Notes under the pieces: generated by a model | Databases searched by the model: none | Told to the model about the DNA's origin: nothing | What the model saw: only the letters and a program-made list of their open reading frames with translations | Made by a program: the position numbers and the translations under genes | DNA from: Tricholoma matsutake | Lineage: Eukaryota > Basidiomycota > Agaricomycetes > Agaricales > Tricholomataceae | Assembly: GCA_026075535.2 (NCBI GenBank) | Contig: AP026542.1 | Coordinates: 9,052,001 to 9,116,000 of the forward strand | DNA: 64,000 nt | Direction of reading: 5' to 3' | Part shown: one piece after another, positions 1-9,425 of the stretch | How positions within the stretch are numbered: position 1 is the stretch's first letter | Layout of the letters: each line of letters begins with the position of its first letter

Positions 1-90
1 ACCTACCAGAAGATCCGCACAATGCTGGATGAACTAGACGAAGAAGAAAAGGAACGAGCCCTTAACCTCATGGAGGAATCGGGTTTTTAG
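1..90 (+). CDS. gag: gag C-terminus of element A
   Basis: The window opens inside a reading frame that encodes about 29 residues rich in Asp/Glu/Lys (LDELDEEEKERALNL region) and stops at TAG 88-90. Its position directly before an aspartic protease in the -1 frame identifies it as the end of gag. No zinc knuckle is visible in this short tail. The knuckles of this element are found instead in its third ORF (4510-5640). Confidence 0.75.
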   Translation, partial: TYQKIRTMLDELDEEEKERALNLMEESGF

Positions 91-124
91 AACAGCGACC
101 TGATACGACGCCAGTCACCGCTGT
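81..124 (+). promoter_or_regulatory. Putative -1 ribosomal frameshift signal at the gag/pol junction of A
   Basis: Positions 81-87 read G GGT TTT in the gag frame, which fits the X XXY YYZ slippery heptamer. The next codon is the gag stop TAG (88-90). A -1 slip continues in the protease frame. Four bases downstream, ACAGCG (92-97) can pair with CGCTGT (119-124). Slippery site, adjacent stop and nearby stem fit a programmed -1 frameshift that makes Gag-Pol. Function is inferred. Confidence 0.6.
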
Positions 125-524
125 AGTCTCCCTAGGGTCTGTAGTCTTAGCTACCATGAATAGACAATCTATGCACCTGTCTATTCAGGTAGCTGAGTCA
201 GACAACGGGAAAGACGTCGCAATGAACGTGCTCCTCGACTCTGGAGCAGGAGGAGTCTTTATCAACTCGAACTTCGTCGAACGAGAAGGGATCAGAACAT
301 ATCCCTTAGGCCGCACCATCCGGGCCACAAATGTAGATGGGACCCTGAACAAGCAGGAAACGATCACCAGATGCATGAAAGGAAGACTCCACATCAACGG
401 AAGGAGCTACCCAATAGAATACCTAGTCGCCAGACTAGGCAAAGAATCGGTAATCCTGGGCCTGCTGTGGCTGCAGGAGATAAACCCGATCATCGATTGG
501 AAGAAGGGAACCTTTGAGTTCTGA
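87..524 (+). CDS. pol: Aspartic protease domain of element A
   Basis: This frame is -1 relative to gag; the first ATG is at 156. The retropepsin active site is LLDSGAGG, at residues 26-33 counted from that ATG, and a conserved VILGLLWLQ strand follows near residues 95-103. The protease cleaves the Gag and Gag-Pol polyproteins in the particle. The open frame ends at TGA 522-524. The same frame resumes immediately and stays open to 881, so this stop is probably a point mutation rather than the natural end. Confidence 0.85.
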   Translation, partial: LEQRPDTTPVTAVVSLGSVVLATMNRQSMHLSIQVAESDNGKDVAMNVLLDSGAGGVFINSNFVEREGIRTYPLGRTIRATNVDGTLNKQETITRCMKGRLHINGRSYPIEYLVARLGKESVILGLLWLQEINPIIDWKKGTFEF

Positions 525-1250
525 GATGAAGAACAATGGGCTCAAATCCAGCGGATCCTGGAAAAGACAAGAAGAGCCGAACGGGCCCTCCTGAATACCT
601 TGAACCTTCTGAAAATTAACGCTGGAAGGGAGGCACCCAATGATAAGATGGCACGAATTCGACACATCATAGCCAAGACAAGACAGAGGCTCTCCGAAGA
701 GAAAGAGAAGAGCCTTGCCCGAGCCAGATTGGCTGTGGCAAAAACCAGAAAAAGACTCTCCAAAGAAAGGGAGAGAAACCTTGCCCGAGCCCCATTGGCC
801 GTGGCAAAAACAAAGGAAAGCCAAGGAACTGAATTCTGCCCAGATAGCTGTCGCAAAGACCAGGAGCAGCAGCACCCCTAAACAAGCCAGAGGCCTTGAA
901 GCAGCACGATGTGCTGTCGCCAAGACCCGAGAAAACCAGAAGAAGAAACAACTGGAAAAGGGCAAAAACAAAGAATGTGACAGGGCACAACGAATTGTGC
1001 AAAAGATGAAGGAATTGCTAACCTCCACAGGGGAGGGAAGCACCGGCAAAGGGAACGTGAAAACGACATTATGAAACAGGATAAACTACCCTCAGCAACA
1101 GACTACCCCAACCCACGATGATAGGACTCCAGATCATGGTACCATCAACACTGAAATACCTATGCACAGGGAGACCCCCCCTCAGGTAAAGATCGAAGAG
1201 GTACCCGATGAAGAGAAGAAACACTGGCAGACACCGGCATGGAAATATGA
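525..1250 (+). pseudogene. pol: Protease-RT linker of A with repeated AVAKTR modules
   Basis: Pol linker, open in the protease frame to 881, then readable in the +1 frame (about 820-1237), and back in the first frame from 1251, so two indels separate it. It is highly basic and predicted helical. It holds four or five degenerate copies of an (A/I)VAKTR motif spaced by roughly 20-27 residues, at about 670-690, 730-755, 800-825, 845-860 and 915-935. I recognise no named domain. Such charged linkers between protease and RT vary among Gypsy elements. Confidence 0.6.
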
Positions 1251-3083
1251 GTGATGGAACCAATCCCCGAACGAGATGTGATTGAGGATGACTCAATACT
1301 GATTGCATACGTGCGAGGCGAACCAGTCATTGGCCTATTCGGACCAGCCATAGAACTGCCCCTGACGGAAGAACATCGAGAGCCAACACACAAATACATC
1401 CAAAAGATGAACACCATCGGCAGACTCGTGAAAGGCAAGGGCTCCCCACGATACCTACTCAACTCTGACATATGGATCAGAGCAAAGACATCCATATCTC
1501 AACGACTGGCACATGAGCAAGAGGAGGGAAAGGAGACTAGCCAACAGACCCTGGACGACTTGCTGCCACCAGAATACCAAAAATACAGACAGGTATTTGA
1601 AAAGGCCGCATCTGAACGATTCCTGGAATCAAGACCGTGGGATCATGCAATTGACTTGAAGGAAGGCTTTGTACTGAAAGATTGCAAAGTCTACTCATTG
1701 ACACCGAAAGAACAAGAGAAACTCAATGAGTTTCTTGACAAAAACCTGGAGAAAGGATACATCTGACCATCGAAATCACCCATGGCATCCCTGTTCTTCT
1801 TCGTGTCGAAGAAGGACTCCGACGCTCTACAACCTTGCCAAGACTATCGCTATCTGAACGAAGGAACGATCCAAAACAACTACCCCCTGCCACTGATTGG
1901 AGACCTCTTGGACAAGCTGAAGGGAGCAAGATTTTTCACGAAACTTGATATTTGATGGGGATATCACAACGTACGGATAAAGAAAGGAGACAAGTGGAAG
2001 GCAGCATTCAAGACTAACCGAGGGCTATTTGAGTTAATGGTGATGTTCTTTGGGCTGTGCAACTCACCGGCAACATTCCAGGCAATGATGAACGATCTCT
2101 TCCGAGATATGCTAGATGAAGGATGGCTCATCATCTATATGGATGACATCCTGATCTTCTCAAAAACGGAAGAAGAACACCAGATAAGGACCGAAAGGGT
2201 CCTCGAACGACTATGGCAATGCGATCTCTACCTGAAAATAGAGAAATGCAAATTCAATGTACAGGAAGTCGACTTCTTGGGCATGATCATCAGGCCCAAC
2301 GAACTTGCAATGGACAACACAAAGCTGGCTGGGATCAAGGATTGGCCCACGCCAAGGACAGTGAAGGATGTAAGATCCTTCCTAGGATTTGGGAACTTCT
2401 ATCAAAGATTCATCGGACACTTCGCGGATCTGGCCAGACCGCTGAACGATTTGATGAAGAAGAACCAGAAATTTGAATGGACGAATGACTGCCAGCAATC
2501 GTTCGATGTGCTAAAAAGAAAATTCAATGAAGCCCCAGTACTGCTGATGCCAGACGCAATGAAACCATTTGTGGTAGAATCTGACGCCTCGGAATTTGCG
2601 ACAGGCGCAGTACTCAGACAACAGGACACCAACGGAGACTGGCACCCATGCGGCTATATCTCACATTCTTTCAATGAAGCTGAAAGAAATTACGAGATAT
2701 ATGACAGGGAACTACTGGGAGTGATCCGAGCACTAGAGACATGGAGACACTACCTACAGGGGACACCGTTCCCTGTGACGGTACTGTCCAATCACAAGAA
2801 CCTGACGTACTTCCATCAGGCACAGAAACTGAACCGACAACAGGCTAGATGGAGCATCTACCTGTCACAATTCGACCTGAAGCTACAACATGTACCCGGA
2901 TCACAGATGGTACAATCTGATGCCCTATCGAAGAGAGCAGATCATATAGCCAAAGAAGACACTGATAACAAGGACAAGACCATCCTCGCTGATGAACTGT
3001 TTGTCAAAACGATTGACACTGAGCTCCAGGGAGCCCTGGTCTCAGCAATAATGAAGGACGACCTCATAAATGACACTTTATGA
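1251..3083 (+). pseudogene. pol: Reverse transcriptase and RNase H of element A
   Basis: One frame from 1251 carries the conserved pre-RT segment (DDLLPPEYQKYRQVFEK, then RPWDHAIDLKEG), the RT fingers, the catalytic YMDD box (2136-2147) and the [12 protein letters not shown] thumb motif. The Ty3-type RNase H follows, with its first Asp in [15 protein letters not shown] and later YDRELLGVI. Only three TGA codons interrupt this stretch (1764, 1953 and 3081). At each one the family consensus has Arg (GYI-R-PSKS, KLDI-R-WGY, DTL-R-AL), so each is explained by CGA to TGA. The catalytic residues are intact. Confidence 0.93.
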
Positions 3084-3122
3084 GCCCTGAAAAACAACGG
3101 AACTCCCCCAATCAAGTCTGCA

Positions 3123-4028
3123 TTGGAGGACTGGAAATTTGAAGACGGCCTGCTCTTTTTCAAAGACAGATGCTACGTGCCACAGGATGAAACCCTCCGC
3201 CGAGCGATCATACGAAAATACCATGATAGCATCACGACAGGACACCCTGGACAATGGCAGATGATCAAACTGATCCGACAAGACTACTGGTGGCCAGGAA
3301 TGGCCAACTTCATCAAGAAGTATGTCGAAGGCTGCACAAAGTGCCAGCAAATGAAAGTGAATACACACCCAATGACCCCACCGCCGACACCGATATCATC
3401 TGACGCCAGCAGACCATTTGAGCTGGTAACGACAGATTTTATCACGGACTTGCCCATGATAAACGGATTTGACTCAATCATGGTCATGGTAGACCATGGT
3501 CTTATGAAGGGGGTAATTTTTATCCCTTGCGCGAAGACGATCGATGCACTTGGCGCCGCAGACCTTTACCTGCACCATGTATACACAAGGTTTGGACTCC
3601 CCGGAAGAATCATCTCAGACAGAGACCCTCAATTTGCATCCAAACTCTTCCAAGAACTTGGACGATTGCTCGGGATTAAGCTATCCATGAGCACCGCCTA
3701 TCACCCCCAGACTGACGGAGAAACGGAGCGAGTAAACCAAGAGCTAGAGGTTTACCTCCGCATGTTCTGTTTGAACAAACCAGAAGATTGGGAACATTAT
3801 CTCCCAACGGCAGAATTTGCACACAACCAGAAAACGCACTCCACAGTAAAACACTCGCCATTTTACTTGATGATGGGATATCAGCCACGCGCTATCCCCA
3901 CCCCTTACAAAAAGACGAATGTGCCGGCCGCCAAACAGAGAATCCAAGGACTTCTCTCTGCGAGAAGGGAAGCTCTTGCCGCACACGAACTAGCCAGACA
4001 GGCTATGGCTGCCCGAACAAAAGGGTGA
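3123..4028 (+). CDS. pol: Integrase of element A
   Basis: Same frame as the RT. It begins with the HHCC zinc-binding domain (KYHDSITTGHPG, then CTKCQQMK). The DDE catalytic core follows, with Asp in TTDFITDLP, Asp in ISDRDPQF and Glu in TDGETERVNQELE. The enzyme inserts the cDNA into the chromosome. The frame ends at TGA 4026-4028, where the aligned family residue is Arg (KG-R-YKPF), and continues open beyond to the chromodomain. All three catalytic acids are present. Confidence 0.93.
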   Translation: MEDWKFEDGLLFFKDRCYVPQDETLRRAIIRKYHDSITTGHPGQWQMIKLIRQDYWWPGMANFIKKYVEGCTKCQQMKVNTHPMTPPPTPISSDASRPFELVTTDFITDLPMINGFDSIMVMVDHGLMKGVIFIPCAKTIDALGAADLYLHHVYTRFGLPGRIISDRDPQFASKLFQELGRLLGIKLSMSTAYHPQTDGETERVNQELEVYLRMFCLNKPEDWEHYLPTAEFAHNQKTHSTVKHSPFYLMMGYQPRAIPTPYKKTNVPAAKQRIQGLLSARREALAAHELARQAMAARTKG

Positions 4029-4106
4029 TACAAGCCGTTCAAGGTTGGAGAACAAGTATGGCTTGACTCCAAGAACCTGAAGATTGGCTACCCAACGAGA
4101 AAACTG

Positions 4107-4463
4107 GTGCCAAAACGAGAAGGGCCCTTCATGATTGAAGATGCCTTGTTGAGAACGACATACCGATTGAAACTGCCACCGAGATGGAAGATCCACCCAG
4201 TATTCCATGTGGATTTACTCACGCAATACCACGAGAATGACACTTATGGACGGAACTTCCTGACTCCACCACCCGACCTCGTGGAAGGAGAAAACAAATA
4301 CGAAGTGGAAGCGATCATCGCACACAAGAAGCACGGCAAGACACGCCGTCACCTCGTGAAATGGGTTGACTACCCGACCTCTGAAAACACATGGGAACCC
4401 AAATCGAACTTAAAACATGCCCCTGAGATCCTGACGGCATATAAGAAGAGGTACCACCTCTAA
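4107..4463 (+). CDS. pol: Integrase C-terminus and chromodomain of element A
   Basis: In frame with the integrase. It starts with the GPF-type SH3-like segment (REGPFMIED, then WKIHPVFHVDLL) and ends with a chromodomain (YEVEAIIAHKK, HLVKWVDYP, ENTWEPKSNL). Chromodomains of chromoviruses are known to steer integration toward marked chromatin. The stop TAA at 4461-4463 looks like the natural end of pol, because a new ORF with its own ATG starts 46 bases later. Confidence 0.9.
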   Translation: MPKREGPFMIEDALLRTTYRLKLPPRWKIHPVFHVDLLTQYHENDTYGRNFLTPPPDLVEGENKYEVEAIIAHKKHGKTRRHLVKWVDYPTSENTWEPKSNLKHAPEILTAYKKRYHL

Positions 4464-4509
4464 CGAGAACCCAAGACCCCCCTTCCTTTCCACTACAACA
4501 CCCCCCAAT

Positions 4510-5640
4510 ATGCCTGCTGAACGACGATTCACCTGAGACTACCTACAAAACCGATTGAATGCTGATGCCCTTCATGTTCACCTTGCCCACGATCCACCAA
4601 GATACCATCTAGCCAGGATGTGCTTCTACTATGCGAGCACTATCGAACAGATGGAACAAAATCTAGAAGAAGCAATGAACGATGCAGATGCCCTGGGGAT
4701 CGAGCAAACGATCCAGGAAATGATTGCACCGTGGTCAGACAGACCGAGAACAGCTGAGGAGAGACCTCACACCCCTTTAGGTTGACACAGATGACCACCA
4801 ACCTTGCTCTCACCATTCGGCGAGCAGAACGACAGAGATGAACGATGAGCTCCCTCTGGAGGCTCCTCCCGTTCTATGAAGAACCCAAAGATCGTGCCTA
4901 GGGCACCTGAAGTAATCGATCTGACCACCCCTGAACCCAAACCAAAAACCACCCAACCGCCTTGGTGCCCCCCACACATGAGACATGCCAGATGTTTCAT
5001 CTGCCAAGAGATAGGCCATTTCGGCCTGATTTGCCCATGATACATTTGCAAGTATTGCAAACAGTGAGGCCCCAGACACTATAGGATGAACTGCCCAGAG
5101 AAACCTCGGAAAGATCGAGAGACCGATCAAAGAAAAGCTGAACACAGACAGCGGCTCTTCTTTAACTCCGGATACGATGATTATGACGATGTGATGGGAA
5201 ACATGACAGGGGAGCCATATGGAAGGATTTAAAAAGCAGAGCTCAAGACGATGGCATGACAAGACAGACCCATGCTCACAGGGATTACGATCCTCGCCAT
5301 CATCGTTGGCATGACCCTGGCTGCAGCGGCAGCCCTAACCTTTGCATTCTGCCTCTATGCCATCTTCTGAACAGAACCCGAACCCCTGATTACAGACGTT
5401 GAATTTGCCATCCTGCAATGCCCCCCTTTCAACAATACTACCGACTCCTTGACACCGCTACCTAGGGCAGCGCGAACCAGAAGAACCCGATCATGGTCCG
5501 AGTTCGGACATGAGTTATTCCTCCATCATACCCCTTGACCCTGACCTACCCACATAACCAGACCACGCCCGATCAGACCACGAAGGAGAGACGAAGATTT
5601 AGGTCAAAGTGTGGAACTTTCGACCATAGCAGGGGGGTAA
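4510..5640 (+). pseudogene. Third ORF of element A: two zinc knuckles plus a transmembrane segment
   Basis: One frame runs from ATG 4510 to TAA 5638-5640, directly against the 3' LTR (376 codons). It has 11 internal stops: ten TGA (4534, 4783, 4792, 4846, 5038, 5065, 5257, 5368, 5536, 5542) and one TAA (5230). Each is one C-to-T change from Arg or Gln. Parts in order: a helical acidic N-terminal domain (about 4560-4760); a proline-rich stretch; a CX2CX4HX4C knuckle (about 4999-5034) and a second CX2CX6HX4C knuckle (about 5047-5090); an acidic DDYDD patch; an uninterrupted 32-residue hydrophobic segment (5272-5367); and an Arg/Pro-rich tail. The position is that of env in retroviruses. The function is unknown to me. 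Confidence 0.7.
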
Positions 5641-6296
5641 TGTTACAATTTTCCTTGTAACTCATGGGACCTGATGCACCTGATGATCCCCTCCAGACAG
5701 GAGGCACCCCTTGATTCATGCCTAGGGCATGTCCTTGACATCAGACACACACACGATGCATGCCGACTGCATGCATTCGATCCCCTTCCCATGGAAGGCA
5801 CCCTTGACGCATGGTGACTCCATGCACCCGAACCCACTCCCACACATGCTGTGATATGACAGCCCCCTGACATGAGGTCCGTGACGTCAGACTCTCACGA
5901 TCGACATGCTGCACCGCAGCATGTCCTTGACATTGGATGCCTCATGCAAGGCATGAGGCCTATTGTTTCTATTCTTACTTGATACACATCTATCTTTCTG
6001 ATTGGATGATAAGGACCTCCCTTGTAGTATAAGTACTGCAACTCATAGTAGGGATGTCCTTAGTTTAGATCTAGGCAATTAACAGCCTTAACTTGCAACT
6101 CACAAACTTACTCGAAACCACTAAGGAAGCCCCTTAGTGCGTGAACCTGAACGACTCTATGCAGAGGCCCTGCTAGAGTGCACTACCTATCTTACGTCGG
6201 ACGCCCCGAGTAAGACTAGTGCCGAATGACTCGTCGAGGAAGCACCTCATTGAACGACATCAACTAGATCGAGTGGTTGAGGCTTCACCCTTAACA
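5641..6296 (+). repeat. 3' LTR of element A (656 bp)
   Basis: It starts TGTTACAA after the purine tract AGCAGGGGGG (5629-5638) and ends TTAACA, so the ends form the inverted repeat TGTTA/TAACA. A TATA-like element (TATAAG, 6028-6033) lies about 390 bp in. It is flanked on the right by the interrupted integrase of relic I. No second copy is in the window because the 5' LTR is off the left edge. Confidence 0.88.
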
Positions 6297-6562
6297 ATCT
6301 GTCTGTGGATGGTATGCAGATAGCTTCAAGTGTACACCCATCAGGGCATGTAGTGCTTTCCAGAATTTAGAAACAAAGAGTTTGTCACGATCAGAGATCA
6401 GTTCCAGTGGCAGACCATTTTCACAATACCATTCATTGAAAAAGATCACTGCAAGTTTTTGTGCAGTGATGTCAGTGTGTGTTGGAATAAGGTGCACATC
6501 CAAGCCCAAATGGTCTGTGACAGTCAGAACACAATTGTAGCCATGATCCTCAGGCAGAGGCC
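6297..6562 (-). pseudogene. pol: Integrase core of Gypsy relic I, truncated by element A
   Basis: The minus strand encodes the first catalytic Asp region (PLPEDHGYNC, then TVTDHLG), the central Asp (LISDRDKLF) and the AYHPQTD block, where element A cuts in. Upstream it continues at 20182 after removal of solo LTR S1 and the duplicated AGGCC: the joined frame reads NFVGPLPEDHGYN. So one integrase is split over 13.6 kb. The Glu and C-terminus must lie left of element A, outside the window. Confidence 0.88.
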
Positions 6563-6732
6563 TGTAAGGGCAACCTTATGGTGTGTGGCACAGAGTCCAC
6601 CAACCTTGCAAGGGGGAACCAAAGTCAATTCTAGTGTGGTAAATGCATGAAATCTCCTACTAACCTTGCAAGGGGAGACCAAAGAGAATTTTCTGAGGTC
6701 CCCCTTGCAGGCTACAAAGCCTTAGATACCTG

Positions 6733-6928
6733 TGTGGTGACCCGGGGCTTGACCCTGCATTTGTATATATTATAATTCTATGCTATTGCCTTGGCTGGCC
6801 CCTATAAAGGGACCAGCCTTTGTATTACATAAACAATCTTTTTACATTCACTACCATACATGAACAATATACATTATTTGTGTTCCTTGGTGTGTGATCT
6901 TAAGAAGACCCCCCTCCAACTCACGACA
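6733..6928 (+). repeat. 5' LTR of element B with palindromic TATA box
   Basis: It runs from TGTGGTGACCC to ACTCACGACA. The core promoter candidate TATAAA (6803-6808) lies at the centre of an imperfect palindrome, GGCTGGCCCC/AGGGACCAGCC arms, at about 6793-6818. Directly after the LTR I find no match to a standard tRNA primer site; the sequence there is TCTTTTTGAACACCC. Confidence 0.9.
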
Positions 6929-7179
6929 TCTTTTTGAACACCCAAACTCATATAGAGTTTCACTCTACATCACCCCATCAGCGATCATCATCACCATGAC
7001 CCTGAACTTCTCCCACAAAAGGTGAAAATTCCCAACACAATCAGCAATGGAAGCAAATCCATCGCTAGGACCTGACTCAAGTATTTTGCACTTGAACCAT
7101 CGCTCTTATTGCTTTTTTTGCCCACTGCTATGACCAATTTTTTCTTTTCTTTTCTCCATTGCTGAAGAACGATCCTGAC

Positions 7180-9425
7180 CCCGACAGCCAAGGCAAAGAC
7201 CCAGAAAACAAGAACAAAGCCCCTCCCATGCAGATCGCCCAAGGTATGTGTCGCACCCATCGCTGACAGGCCCAGACTCCCCTTGGTGCACACCAAAAGA
7301 TTTGAGTGTACCCCAACCCCTCGAGGTGCATACAAGCACCTCGAGAATTCTCCCTTCACCAGCAAGAGAGACCGTCACCCTCGACGTGCATACAGCTGCA
7401 CCGAGGACCATTAATTCCCCTGTGCTTGGACTTCACTCACACCGAGTGACTCCAAAAAATCCCATTCATTGAAAAGTAGTTGACGAAGCGCTCACCAAAG
7501 CCCAGGCCCTCCTCCAGGGTTGCAAAGGCTTTCACCTCTGGATGAACTCATGCCAGAGCCAATCTTACATCCAGACTGCACTCTGCCCAGTGGCCTGAGT
7601 TAAACCCATCGGTGCCTGTGACAACGATGAACACTCATGAACGACTACATCATTGTGAGGAGAAGAGACCCCTCAAGAATAAACCTCAAGGTGACAAGTC
7701 AGATGAGGAGTTCAGAGCTGAGCATTTTACTCAGCTCGCTACTGACATGGTTACCCATTGCATGGATGCATGGGATATTGAACCCATTAAGTTGGAAAAC
7801 CAACTTAAAGAACTGGCATTAAGCTATGCCAGACTAATTCCCCATAGGGCTGCTCCCAGCCCTACTAATCCTTGTCCCATGGAACCTGGAGAACAAGAAC
7901 ACCCCCCTTCCCAGAGACGTGGTACCCCACGTCTCAATACTCCTGAGTTGCCTAATGATGTACCTTCTAAAAAGAAGGTACATTATACTGACAACAATAG
8001 GCTTGTCCTGCAGAGGATATGCGATGGCGATATCCGAGACAGAAATTCCACCTCGATTCCCAACCAGGGAATCTGTTTCAACAAAGATGGAAATCTGTGG
8101 GACAAAGACAATCCAAACTCTCACCATCAGAAGTGAGAGAACCCACCACCAGGGGGTTCTGGACAGCCTGCGCAGCGTCATGCAGGCAACAGAGGTCCAC
8201 CCGATGGCAATGGATCTGGGGATGATGGGGATGGAAGTGGGACAGACTTGTTGTATGATACGTCAAGTGATGAAAATTCTGAACACTCTTCCTGAGATGG
8301 GGAAGAGACAACACACTGGTCCTTGTCTCACCATAGATGGGGCAACCGCTCACACCATTTGTCTAGACACAACCCATCTAGATATTCCAGTACTCAATGA
8401 GGGTTGGATACCCCCTATTATTCTGCATCTCCCTGCCCTGATTCATATTGAGGAAAAGGATCTTGTCATCCCTCAAAATACTTGAGGGATATTCATACAA
8501 AAATCCATAGACAGACTGACAGCAAAATCTCTGTCTTGACTGAAGTTCCTAGCACTGGTGGTAAGAACAGTCTGTGTGTCCCAAATCCACCTAAGTATGG
8601 TGGATTACCCAACACTGAAGGCTTCAAACGATGGCTGAATGCCCTCCTTCATTGGCTCAAGGTGAACAAAGTCTGTGGTCCAGATTTGGACTCAGACCAT
8701 ATCGAGTATACAGAGATGTTCCTTGAGAACACTGCCCTTACTTAGTTTGAGGATAGTGTTGATGGTGCATACTGTCAACGATCTGCCTGGACTTTCAAGG
8801 AAGTCATAACTGGCCTATATGACTGGTTCATGCATGAAAATGCAACCCATGATGCGACTGACAAATTTTGGCATGTTGATTATAAGGCTGAGGAAGGCAT
8901 TATGGGCTACTACCACAAACTGGAGTGCTATGCTACCAGGATGATCCAGGTGCCTGATCCTTTCACCTTCAAGACCCAGTTGGTGACTGGGTTGCCCAAC
9001 AATATCATATCCTTTGTACTGGACAAAGGATGATCCACTGAGACTAGCTCAGTTGGAGACATTTTACACTATGCCTGTCAGGCAGAGGAGATCGGTAAGA
9101 TGAGAAAATGCTTCAATGAGAAGAAGCACATCATAAATTCCAGCAAGTCAAAGACATCCTCTTTGACTCAAACTTCCAAAACAAAGGATCCTTCTCCTGA
9201 AAGATCTAATGAACGATCGAACGATCATTCCTATAAACATGATAAAAAGTATCGTGATAACTCTAAACTATCTGGTTCAAAGTATCTGGACAAAGACCAT
9301 CAAAATTATGGCAATCAAGATCGCCATAACAAAGATCATTGTGATACATGACATCAATCATCTGGAAGCAAACCTTCCAGATCTCATGGTAACAAACCAG
9401 ACAGAAAGTCTGGTGATAGCAAGAC
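7180..9425 (+). pseudogene. gag: gag of element B, N-terminal and capsid part
   Basis: Most of the region from 7612 is one frame, broken by a few stops (8134, 8743, 9031 and 9349 among them). The N-terminal part (7248-7472) carries two LEVHTS/LDVHTA-like repeats also seen in E. The capsid-like section (about 8480-9090) includes GLPNTEGFKRWLNALLHWL, GYYHKLECYATRMIQ and VTGLPNN, typical of Gypsy gag. A Ser/Lys/His-rich tail leads to the zinc knuckle, from which it is separated by the hAT-like insertion. Gag forms the virus-like particle. The paralogue in E (53258-55887) confirms the frame. Confidence 0.75.

Larger units (their letters stand above)
1..6296 (+). mobile_element. Element A: Ty3/Gypsy chromovirus, 5' end outside window
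   Basis: LTR retrotransposon with gag end, protease, RT, RNase H, integrase, chromodomain, a third ORF and a 3' LTR at 5641-6296, in that order. This order (integrase after RT) plus the chromodomain places it among Ty3/Gypsy chromoviruses. Its 5' LTR and most of gag lie left of the window. The right end cuts exactly through an integrase codon series of relic I on the minus strand, so A is inserted in I. The expected target duplication is ATCTG (6297-6301), which should also lie just left of the missing 5' LTR. Confidence 0.95.

Noticed and set aside
435..1049. Minus-strand open frame of 204 codons
   Set aside because: Antisense to the basic repeat linker of element A's pol; hydrophobic Phe/Ser/Leu-rich composition is the mirror of Lys/Arg/Ala codons, with no motif.
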